Assembly: GCA_015501055.1 (NCBI GenBank)
Contig: JADNYV010000120.1
Coordinates: 1 to 64,000 of the forward strand
DNA from: Mucidula mucida
Lineage: Eukaryota > Basidiomycota > Agaricomycetes > Agaricales > Physalacriaceae
Length of the DNA: 64,000 nt
Direction of reading: 5' to 3'
Below the pieces are notes generated by a model. It was not told where the DNA came from, did not search any database, and saw nothing but the letters and a program-made list of their open reading frames with translations. This document shows, piece by piece, positions 22,352 to 32,069 of this stretch. Every line of letters starts with the position of its first letter. The stretch's first letter is position 1. Position numbers and translations under genes: made by a program.

Positions 22352-22879
22352 TGTTATGAATCGCCATATTTTTACATTTTCAATCTTATCATATCTTATC
22401 GGGGGGCTTGTCTTATCAACCAACGGACTGTTTCATCATCTGTTTCGTCACCGATCATACTCCTTTTCATTACCAAAGCCGTACTCATGTTGGACACACA
22501 CCCAACACATGGATGACATCATACATGCCGATACCTCATGGACTCCCTATTGTATACACACCACCAACACTCGTAGCACACATGGTTGTTTCAGTATTAT
22601 TACTTACATGCAGTTACCACTTGTATTTAATGGTTTCACGGACTAGTAGCATACAACACTGGGTCAAGGGCGTGGAGCATCCCTAGTGGAAACACGTATG
22701 GACAAGGAGTCCCAAACACAGACTTACTAGTATATAAGCAGTAGTGTAGTATCATTGTACTTTAGTTCCGATCTCGTTTATACACCTGGCCTAGCCTAGC
22801 CTTACGAACGCGAACATTTTCTTCTTTAGTTCTTGCTGTGGTACCTGGTTGAGTCTCGTGACTTAGTCAGTCGCTAACA
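22352..22879 (+). repeat. 3' LTR of the chromovirus (528 bp)
   Basis: TGTTATGAATCGCC to GCTAACA, starting immediately after the polypurine tract. It is the uninterrupted reference for the 5' LT​R. Confidence 0.9.
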
Positions 22880-22935
22880 ATGAGGCCCGATTTGGGTGTC
22901 ACGCTCAGGGTCCTCAGGGTACGTTATGTCTGTGA

Positions 22936-24069
22936 GTTGTCTACCTTATGATAGATGTGGTGATAATTGTTGGTCCCCAGGTCAAGCTTGAGATGGGTAA
23001 TCTGTGGCCAAGGCAAGAGAAAGACGTGTGGTATCTCAATGGATACGAAGATCAACTTGAGGTCAATGTGTGTCAGGCGAGGAGCTTTGGAGGCAATGTC
23101 AAAGTTGACTCGTTCCGGGTGCGGGGTGTTGTCAGTGGGCTCAACATTCACGGACAATTTTGTAAGCATATTTATCTCCAGCACGGCTCTCAAAGCATAT
23201 AGTGTCAGAGAGATAAGTAGAAAAGAGGCTTGATTTTTTTTACTGCCTGAGAATACACTGGCTTTTATACTACTGCTACAATACTAGAATGTTCTACATA
23301 AGTGTCCATAAGAGGATGTCCATGAGTAAGAAGAAACGGGGAGAATCTAGGAGAACAGTTGGGCAGGTCATGCTGACTAACGAGGCACGCCGGATCATGC
23401 GCAACCTCGGGAACGTTGGCTTGCCTGGGAATCTAACATATAGAGTTGTGAACCAGCATCTAACCTCAAGCTCCAAGAGACATGACATGTGGCGTGCTAG
23501 TGTACGAGCACAACTGGGCATGAGGTTGTCAAGAGACACATGTAGAGCACTGTTCCCTAACCGGTTCAGAACCTCTTCAAGCTTCGGTTCATAGCAAACC
23601 TTTCTCAATACATTATCTCGACCTTTGAACAAATTCCATAAAGTAGGGGTCTGCCATGCAAGAGCTCTCCATTTCCTGCATACTTGGCCAAGAAGCCAGG
23701 GCATTCGAGCCTTGACCTCGAAGATAGGGAACGGCTTCTTGAAAGTCAATGAGAAGATGTAGGAAAGGATCTCGGTGGGTAGAGACTCGAGGGGAGAGTT
23801 AAGCATGACATGTGCATCTAGAACACGTTTGGCATTGGCATAGCTTTGCTCGGCTGCTTGCAAACTCTGACGAAGGCGAGCAACTCGAGCCTCAACATCA
23901 TAGAGCTCGCAACGCACTGCATCGGTAAAGATTTTAGCTCGGCGCGAGCAGCGCTGATCTCTTTGCGAGATGTGTCACTATTAAAGAGATGTTGGAACGG
24001 TGACGGTGCGATGTACAGGCAGGATTGAAGGGTGGTCGCATCGTAGCCACAATTAGGACAAGAAACGCC
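22936..24069 (-). pseudogene. F-box protein copy 3: inverted 5' half, split by a solo LTR
   Basis: On the minus strand it starts at the conserved VSCPNCGYDATT segment (about 24060), passes the coiled coil (VEARVARLRQSLQAAEQ) and F-box (SLPTEILSYIF), and follows copy 1 to the HHIYH residues near 22940, where similarity ends abruptly. The LRR-like second half is missing, and a 236-bp LTR interrupts the reading frame after 'WFTTLY'. It lies head-to-head with copy 4, which holds the complementary 3' half. It cannot encode a full protein. Confidence 0.85.
23198..23443 (-). repeat. Solo LTR (23203-23438) with 5-bp target duplication
   Basis: Aligning copy 3 with copy 1 shows a 236-bp insert bounded by TGTCAGAGAG...GAATCTAACA on the + strand (TGTTAG...CTGACA reading minus). 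It is flanked on both sides by TATAG, found once in the uninterrupted copies. TATAAAAG near 23265 on the minus strand is a likely LTR promoter. The perfect TSD and TG...CA ends identify an LTR reduced by recombination. Its family is not the same as the chromovirus. Confidence 0.88.
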
Positions 24070-24616
24070 TACCGAAGAATGTCAGATGTTGACTGCATCC
24101 AGTTCAAGATAGAGAAAAATGCAGAAATCCTCACTGTATGAAGACATTAATTGCAAACGTTGGAAAGAATCCAATTCTGATACCTGGAACTTGTAAGTCA
24201 AGAACCTAAGAGGCTGCTTGTGGCTGTACACCGATGTTTGGTCAAGTCACGGATTCAGACGACCGAATCCCGATGACTTTGTCGCTCCTCTATCATATGA
24301 TGTACGCCCAATACGCACATCACGACGAGCAAGAAGAATGGTATCCAACCGCCAAGTTCTTCACCGCGTGTGTGCTCGGTCACACGCTGTAGTGCACTAC
24401 TGCCGTATCACTGCTCGAGATGGAACCTTGGCGCGCTCCTGACAGAACCAACGCTGCTGAGGTTCTCCACTGAAAGGCCAGCCTTTACCACTCTCTGCAT
24501 CTGAAGAGCTAGGCCATAAACATTCTTCAAACACCAACATCTCTCCGTCGACGATCTTCTGCGGAACGTTCGTTTCAATGTCCAAGTGTTGGCCCCCAAG
24601 TTCTATGGATGGGATT
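24070..24616. other. F-box upstream relic and unrecognised coding-like stretch
   Basis: 24070-24235 (minus) resembles 6520-6657, the upstream region of F-box copy 2. Between 24397 and 24610 the minus strand is open and coding-like (SIELGGQHLDIETNVPQ, then VFEECLWPSSSDAE) but has no start and matches no family I know. It sits exactly at the inversion junction and may be a captured gene fragment. Confidence 0.45.
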
Positions 24617-25130
24617 AAAGCTCCTCGCCTGACACACGTTGACCTCAAGTTGATCTTCGTATCTATCAACATACCACGTGTCTTCCTCTTGCCTTGGCCG
24701 CAGTATTCCCACCTTAAGCTTGACCTGGGGACCAACAATTATCACCACATCTATCATATCCTATCTCAATGTCGGAACCTAGTGTCCTTCACGGACACCT
24801 GCCGAGATAACTTCTACCAGGCCTCCGATCCATATCTTCTTCCAACACCCTCCTCTATTTACGTCTTCGCGCACCTTACTTTCCTCGAAATACGCAGCTC
24901 CCTCGCCGTCCTGTCGTGTATGCAATGTCCCGCGCTCCGGATGTTTACCAAAGATGTCGAGCTGACCGAAACGGACTGGGAGGATTTTCGTGGAGAGATC
25001 GCGATGTACCCTACAGAAGGTGACCTTCATCCCTGAGCACTACATGCGCCACCAAAGCGAATATTCAGCGCCTCTACGGAAGCTCCTCTCGTTTGTATCG
25101 CATGTCCCAAAAGTGAAGGTTGCCCGGTAG
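24617..25130 (+). pseudogene. F-box protein copy 4: 3' half only
   Basis: Similarity to copy 1 begins abruptly at AAAGCTCCTCGCCTGAC and runs to the stop. Two internal deletions relative to copy 1 (near 24949, removing 'LRGASE', and near 24990, removing part of 'AFVERS') break the frame. The start and F-box are absent. It shares about 160 nt of sequence with the end of the inverted copy 3, and it keeps the same downstream neighbour (a convergent kinase gene) as copy 1. Confidence 0.85.
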
Positions 25131-25527
25131 AGAGGCTTTCAAAGCAGACTCCATGTAATCATTCTGCCGGAGCCTCGTGCAGAAGAGGTCTTGACGTCGA
25201 AGGCGTATACTTTTGACCTGTACTCCCAAGCTTAATGGGCCACGTACGACGATTACATTTAGACTACCCGAAATTGCATATTTTAGGACATGACAAAGTT
25301 TGAGGATATGGATGTGAAGATCAACGGGCATGATCTCAAAACCACGGAATGAACGACCAATGAGCAATGAAAGCTGTAAAGCCAAAGTCAAATTCAAGTG
25401 AGAGACGATCTAGTGACAGCCTTTCCACCAACTTCATAGTGAATGACACGTCGTTGAAGCGGTTACTCATCTCGTTGTAGTACCAATCATTGATTTGTAG
25501 AAACTAACCAGTCACTGAAAGTAAGTA
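25131..25527. other. Convergent 3' region, duplicate of 1056-1433
   Basis: Non-coding; nearly identical in order and sequence to the region between F-box copy 1 and kinase copy 1. Confidence 0.7.
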
Positions 25528-27052
25528 TTATACGGAACCGATCACTCTGTGAACCATCTGTCTAATACTTTGCACGAGCATATCGCAAATTCGATATCGA
25601 CAGATCCAGCGCAGTATCTTCCTTGTAATCGGCTCCGGCGGTACGCGTAGATGGGCCCATTTCTGAACAAAGTCGGGCGAAAGTTCAGACCAGTAGTCAT
25701 AATTTTGGTACTCGGAGTCCCGTGGAATCGCATACAACATGTTCTCGTCAAGGCCTGAGACGTGCTGCTCAAAGAACTGCAAAGCCTGTTCCGCTGTAAA
25801 ACGCGCGCGAACATCCCAGGTGACCATGCCGTCCATTAGAGGCGCCAACATAGGCGCAATGGGAGTCAAGTGCTGTCGAAGGTAAGGTCCAAATCACCAA
25901 ATCACTAAGATCTTTTTGAAGGGGCACTTACTTGAAAGAAAGTGCTGAGCATCATTCCTAAGCACCCCACATCGAATGCGAAGGGTTCGTACTCAAATTC
26001 ACCTTGCCTTAAATCCGGAGGAGCGTCAAGTGAGGCGAAGAAGCCACCCTTTCTTGGCAAGCGACAGGACGCGCGCGGTGTAGATGCGGGCAACATCAAG
26101 GCCAGATCGAAATCGAATAAGGCGTACTTCAGTCGGCCATCCTTTCGCAAGGCTGATCGTAGCGGGTGGCCACCATTCAGGCTATCAAGCCTGAAGTGGT
26201 TGAGCATTATATTACGTGGCGCAATGTCCTAAGGGTAGCTTGGGTTTAGTGTATGACAGCATAGCTACGGAATGCACTTACTCGATGCACGATGCCGGAG
26301 CCGTGCAAGAACACCAACCCCGACAATAGAGAGTGTATCATGGAAAGAATTTCTTTAACACTCTTGAACCATGGAGTTAGAGTGTGATCGCCCCATCTGA
26401 TTAGCGTCAGAAAGTGCTGGTGTCAAACGTATAGTTTGATGTACTCACCGAGGTGTGACCACAAGCCAGTGCCCTGCAAATGGAAGGATTTCCAGGATTG
26501 GCAGAATCCCGGGAATGTTCTTGTCGGGTCTTTCATTCTGGGCTTTGAAGAGGAAGTGCATAACCCGAGACTCTTCGCTCTCCCGTTGAACGAGCTTCAT
26601 TGCAACATGGCGATGTTCCTTGTCCTGCGCGAAAACGACGTGACCCTGTGGTATGAGACTGTCATTTCATTCCCATATGATCTAATAGCAAGGTTCTTAC
26701 CCAAGCATAAGCTGAATAAGGAATCTGTCCTGTATCCTCTTCGAATGATGCGTAGGACTCATCGTGAAATGCATATGGAAACTGGCCGCCCAACGGGCTC
26801 GAATTTGGGAGATAAGGGCCGCACTCGGCAAAAGTGGTCAGCGTTTCATTCAAGCAGAAATGATTATAGAGCGTGTATCCGCGTTCCAGCAGCCAAGGTC
26901 GCGCAGAATCTTCCCAGAACCTCATGCGCTTCAGGAGATTAAATTCCGGGGTACCAGGGCGAATATATATATCGAGAGGAAAGTCGATCTGGAAGCATTC
27001 AGTGAGGTATGACATTTTTCTGTTTACACACCTCCAAGTCGCGTTTTTCCAT
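25528..27052 (-). CDS. Protein kinase-like protein, copy 2, six exons, intact
   Basis: Exons 27052-27032, 26988-26701, 26645-26449, 26396-26282, 26228-25932 and 25872-25528 have the same lengths and phases as copy 1 and give 420 residues without a stop. The lysine motif (K120), HRD (206-208) with N213, and DFD (246-248) are present. The third residue of the metal-binding motif is D here and N in copy 1. All five introns keep GT...AG. The conserved structure across two diverged copies is good evidence that both are, or recently were, under coding constraint. Confidence 0.87.
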
Positions 27053-27852
27053 GGTCGTAGTCAGAAGTACGTTGAACAATGAACATGGGATCACGTCTGG
27101 ATCACGTTACCCTTGTTGAACAATATATTTCCCACGCTCAGACTGAGGCGCTAAGACTCAAGAGGTGTAGGCGACAAGTAAGTTGCTGCCCTTGCATGAC
27201 CGGATACCCAGCATCCCGAGGTGAAGCTCTTCCTGAAATTACAATTGATCTGCACTAGCGCTCTCGTCTGCATCTGCGCGCCCGTCGAGTGCCACACGCG
27301 CATGGGAAATTCAGCGTTCTTCGTATCTATGGCGGCGAACCTGTATTCTCTCCGTCTTTCTTTACTCTTCCCCTTACTTGCTCACATGTCAAAGAGAGCC
27401 GAGGAACCAAAGCAACTTGATTCGAAATTATCTACATCTGGTAGAGAGGAGAATGTTGTTGCCGGAGGTGCACTGGATAAGGTAATATGGAGCTGCGCGC
27501 CCAATGTACGGTGAGAACGATGAATTGCACAGGGCCGTGTCGCGATATCTGCGGATGCTGTGGCAAGTACAATCAGAGTACCCGAAATCGAGCGTGGTGG
27601 AAAGGCCACAAACTCGATCTGTATACTGAAGGATATGACAGCCACGGCAGCATTCTGTGAGCAGGACCAGCGCACGGCGATATCCAGGTCAAAACAGACG
27701 AGTCAAATGATCCTGTACGGCCCAGTAGTCAGAAGTCAAATTTCAATGAATTATGGTCTGGTACAGACTTTCCACCGACTCGTATCGAACGCCAGTTGTG
27801 AACATACCAATCATTGATTCGTACAGACTAATCAATCACTAAAAGGTTACAC
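27053..27852. other. Spacer between kinase copies 2 and 3
   Basis: It holds the promoter of copy 2 (GATCACGTTACCCTTG near 27110) and, from about 27560, a decayed version of the 3' spacer seen at 1160-1433. Short open frames on the + strand (27221-27514) are not convincing. Confidence 0.5.
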
Positions 27853-28998
27853 CTAACCGGAGACTCTGCGCAGCATCCGTCTAATCCTTTGCACGAGCAT
27901 ATCGCAAATTCGATATCGACAGATCCAGCGCAGTAACTTCCTTGTAATCGGCTCCGGCGGTACGCGTAGATGGGCCCATTTCCGAGCGAATTCAGGCGGA
28001 AGCACAGACCAGTAGTCATAGTCCTCGTAGTCGGATCTGGGCGGGGTCGCATATAACAGGTTTTCATCAAGATCTGGGACGTGCTGCTCAAAGAAGTGCA
28101 AAGCCTGCTCCGCTGTAAAACGCGCGCCAACATCCCAGGTCACCATACCGTCAATCAGAGGTGCCAGAATAGGCGCCAAGGGAGTCAAATGCTGTCGTAG
28201 GTAAGGACCAAATCATATCTTATTGAAGAGCCACTCACCCGGAAAAAGTCGTGAAACATTATTCCCAAGCACCCCACGTCAAATGCGAAGGGATCGTAGT
28301 CATATTCACCTTGGTCTAAATCCGGAGGAGCATTGAGTGAGGCGAAGAAACCACCCTTGCGTGGCAATCGACAGGACGCGCGCGGTGTAGATGCAGGCAA
28401 CACCCACGCGAGATCGAAATCGAATAAGGCGTACTTCATTCGGCCATCCTCGCGCATGGCTGATCGTAGCGGTCGTCCACCATTCTGACTATCAAGCCTG
28501 AAGTGGTTGAGCAGTATATTCCGTGACGCGATGTCCTACGGGTACCTTGGTTAGTATGTGACGGGATAGTCGCGGAATGCGCTTACTCGATGCACGATGC
28601 CGGAGCCGTGTAAGAACGCCAACCCCGACAATAGAGAGTGTATCATGACAAGGATTTCTTTAAGACTCTTGAACCATGGAGTTAAAATGTAATCGCCCCA
28701 TCTGATTAGCGTCAGAAAATGCTGTTGCCAAACGTACAGCTTAGTGTACTCACCGAGGCATGACCACAAGCCAGTGCCCCGCAAATGGTAGGATTTCCAG
28801 GATTGGCAGAATCCCGGGAATGTACTTCATTCTGGGCTTCGAAGAGAAAATGCATGACACGAGACTCTTCACTTTCCCGTCGAACGAGCTTCATTACGGC
28901 ATGGCGATGTTCTTTGTCCTGCGCGAAAACGACGTGTCCCTGTTGTATGAGAGCTGTCATTTCATTCGCATATGATACTACAAGTCGCGTTTTTCCAC
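27853..28998 (-). pseudogene. Protein kinase-like protein, copy 3, internally deleted
   Basis: The last three exons are conserved (VHR, then DIASRN; FDFDLAWVLP; the C-terminus). The first-exon segment survives, but its ATG has become GTG and its last codon TAG. It is joined directly to intron 2: exon 2 (about 96 codons), intron 1 and part of intron 2 are gone. A further small deletion near 28826 (11 bases relative to copy 2) shifts the frame in exon 3. With no start, no N-lobe and a frameshift it is a dead copy. Confidence 0.85.
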
Positions 28999-29347
28999 GG
29001 ATCACGTTACCTTTTTTCTACTCCCCACGCTGACTCGGACATTTCGGGAAAACTCGGTGTTGTGACTAGATGTGACGAGCTCATTAGAATTGATAATTGG
29101 CACGCTAATGGCTTAGGCTAACGCTACCGTGAACCTCCCTAATGTGATGAAAGACTAAATAGCCACAACTGTAAAACTACCCTTCATTCTATTGACACGC
29201 TGGTTACAGGTTGCTATACACAGTTCAAGAACAAGATGATGCTACGATTGCAACGACAGGGACGATGCTAGACACGAGGTAAATGCCGACCGCAAAGGGG
29301 CATCGGACTTGACTTTGGACCACCTCGACGCGTCTCAAAAACTAACA
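28999..29347. other. Upstream region of the MYND gene
   Basis: Copied kinase-promoter sequence at the left (GATCACGTTACC near 28998), then about 300 bases without recognisable features. Confidence 0.5.
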
Positions 29348-31137
29348 ATGGAGGACGCTTTCACGGTCAACGGATTCATGTTTTGCACGGCGCACGGCGG
29401 TGAAAACTGCAATGACTGTGGCGCTGACTATCGTGCGGGCAACAACTATCAACTAGACCAAGACAAAATCCAAGCAAGCGTCGGATCTGGCAAGGAAATC
29501 AAATTTGAAGTGCGTTTCCTTACCTTTTTACCAAGTTATGTAGCTAACAATGCCTTAGAACCGCAGAGCTCTTCGTGCATTCTCTCTAGGCGCGGTGTAC
29601 TCGGGAAAAACGCGCGATCGTTATGGCATCTATCAGTGCGCGACACATTCGACAGTGGACTGCCAAGAATGCTTCAACTGGCCCGAAATAATCGTCGAGG
29701 TATCGAAAGCCAAGGACTGGGAAGGCAAGGTGCACAGTAGGAAAGACCTGCTTGGATTACTCCAGTCGATGGGAGTGGAACTACCTGAAAATACGAAGCT
29801 GGTGGACGACTTACTCAACCAAAAGCTCGGAAGCGCGTTGACTGCGGCGCAAAAGCTGTCATCGCTTGTTCAAGATCCATCGCATATCAATCCATCGACA
29901 TTGCCTATATGGAAGGTGCGTATTGTACCAATTCTGCGAATACTCCCGCTCAATCATGGTATCAGTCAACACCAGCATTTCAAGCTATGGCTCGGACTAG
30001 TCCAGATGAGGCAATGAAGAGGTTCAAGTCACCCAACTCGGATCCGTTTCCTTTGTACGAAAACACATGGATGGACGCGCGCCAAACTACAATGCATGTG
30101 GCGCGTAATTTCGAAGATGGCGTACCAGTCATGGCTCTAAAGGATGACTACGAAGCTATCGCCATCAGGGTTAGACTTTTATTCTATTTTTGTTGACTTA
30201 AACCGACATATGCGTAGGTTCTCAGTATACACAAGCTCAACAAGGAAACGCCTCTCATTTCTCTCATCTACTACAGCTCCGACTTGGCTACTCCCGCTGA
30301 AAACAGTTTCGAATGGATGGGCGCGCAAATGCAAACAGGTCGACTCGTACAGATCAAATGTACATCCCAGGAACAAGCTCTCCTCCGAAAACTGCTCTTC
30401 CAGAACTCCCGTCGCGTATCGACGGCATTCAAGCCCAAGATGGCGGGATACGAGCGCCGCTTCAAGCCGTCTTTTCTTGTACCTTTGAACCCTCTGGATC
30501 AGGTGGACATTGGAAAGCTCTCGCACAACACGGGATGTCAAGTCTGTGGAGGAAAGACGACGAGCCGATGCGCGCAGTGTCAGTCCGCATCGTACTGTAG
30601 CCGAAGTAGGTGGATTGTTTCTCTGTTGCTGCCATTTCGATATCGACAATCGTTTTAGCTTGCCAAACTGACGACTGGAAGCAGCACAAGGCCCTCTGCA
30701 AATCACTCAAAGGCGGCTCCTGGGCTACGACGGACTTTACCAAGCACGTCATTGTCAACGGGCAGAAGATGTACATTTCAGTCTTTAGCGCGTCCGGTAC
30801 TGTGCCTCCTCCAGCTCAAAGCGCCGCTCAAGCTGCTGCGGAGCGCGACGACGACAGTCCCCCGCCAAACGTTCATGGCGATCGTCCGTTCATTGTCAAA
30901 ATATCAAACCCATTCCCGATTGGAAATCCGACGAAGGGCTTGCTGGTGTATGACAGGCAGAGGACGTTCAAGGCGTATGTAATGCAGGAGGACCGCCCAC
31001 AGGTGTACGCGGCCGCGATGCAGCAGATTCTAGTCCGGAATAACAGGATGAAGGTGTACCGCTGGGCGAAGAGGACGGGCGACTTTAAACTGGACGTGTG
31101 TTTGGATCGGATACCGGACCCAGAGCCGACGTGGTGA
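29348..31137 (+). CDS. MYND-finger protein, copy 1 (intact)
   Basis: Exons 29348-29509, 29559-29915, 29966-30169, 30218-30605 and 30659-31137 join in phase to 529 residues. The N-terminus has a small Cys/His cluster (FCTAHGGENCNDCGADYR, then YQCATHSTVDCQECFNW), probably a second zinc site. The MYND finger (about 348-384) is complete: CQVC, CAQC, CSRTC and HKALC, with an intron inside it. The C-terminal domain contains VYDRQRTFKAYV and YRWAKRTGDFKLDVCLDR. MYND fingers bind proline-rich partner peptides; the function of this protein is unknown. Two paralogues lie at 61.6-64 kb and a relic at 6.2 kb. Confidence 0.88.
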
Positions 31138-31672
31138 AGCATTGAATCATAGCATTAAACGTTAACATCTCCGTCAACTGTACTTATAACCTCGCGCATT
31201 CTTGAACGATCTCAAAAGACATTTGAATGAATTCAGATCTTTGCGTTAGAACCTATACTGGGTAGTATTATCCAAGCGCATGCCAGGTCTGTTCGACTCG
31301 ACCTAGCAACTTTGTTAGGAAACACGTATATTGGTACAATACATGATTTGCCAAGGCGCGGCGGGCTATTCGGGAACGTCGCGGCAGCGGCTTGACTGAC
31401 CGGTCCGATACGCCCAAGCTGCCAACGATCGGACCGGACTGCCGAAATCGAATTTCCAACGTTCGCTTTGCATCCTTTCTTAGCGCCTTTGTTGTCGGTG
31501 GCGGTTCTCAGAGTGGCGCATTTAATGCTCAGACAGTAAGCGCGGCAAGAAACGACAGCCTGTCTCGGTCTCGAACGCACCGTGGTCCTTGTTTGGCTTC
31601 CCCCATCCGAATTGACAGCGAAGTTGATGGAACAGGCTAATTCCCGCAAGGTGATTTCCCCTTCTTCCCGCC
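31138..31672. other. Intergenic, no gene seen
   Basis: 3' region of the MYND gene and promoter of the next gene. Open frames on both strands are mutually overlapping and show no family resemblance. Confidence 0.5.
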
Positions 31673-32069
31673 ATGTCCTTGTCTGACCTGGCCAAGTCGC
31701 AGGCGAACTCGAATGGCCGATATAAGGAAAAGTGTGTGTGATTGTATGCTTCTATATCCGTTGCTAATCGATGGCTAGGTTTAACAATCTGAGAGAGGTG
31801 TATACGAGGGTGTCTGCTGCGCGCGCGAATCATGAAAAGGACCTACAGAGTGCTGGGGTTATTATGCAGCGGCTACAGGACGAGATTGAGTGCGTTCGCT
31901 CCAGTATTTCTATCATGACACTGCTTACGCGCCCCATAGCCTCTTACTCGAAGCGCTGATGGAAGTCGATGCGCAGGAAGAGGCGATCAGGAGGGAGCTT
32001 TACAACTCGCAGGCCAACGCCACTACGTACTCGCATCCACTACCTGCCCCTCCCACGTCCCAACAGTAA
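31673..32069 (+). CDS. Small coiled-coil protein, 99 residues
   Basis: Exons 31673-31731, 31779-31889 and 31940-32069 (GTGTGT...GGCTAG and GTGCGT...CCATAG introns) give 99 residues. The protein starts MSLSDLAKSQANSNGRYKE. The centre (about 20-78) is an almost uninterrupted amphipathic helix (FNNLREVYTRVSAARANHE ... EALMEVDAQEEAIRREL), and the end is a short Pro-rich tail. The size and single helix resemble small structural subunits of larger complexes; I cannot assign one. The exact splice closure in a region without other coding signal supports a real gene. Confidence 0.65.

Larger units (their letters stand above)
15826..22879 (+). mobile_element. Complete chromovirus (Ty3/gypsy) with two LTRs
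   Basis: The two LTRs (15826-16883, 22352-22879) begin TGTTATGAA and end GCTAACA. Between them are gag (CCHC knuckle), protease, RT, RNase H, integrase and a C-terminal chromodomain, the arrangement of a chromovirus. Gag and pol each keep one frame from end to end but carry seven premature stops in total, so the copy cannot encode intact proteins. The 5' LTR is twice as long as the 3' one because a DNA transposon sits in it. No target-site duplication is visible: the left flank ends TGCCAAT and the right flank begins ATGAGG. Confidence 0.9.
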
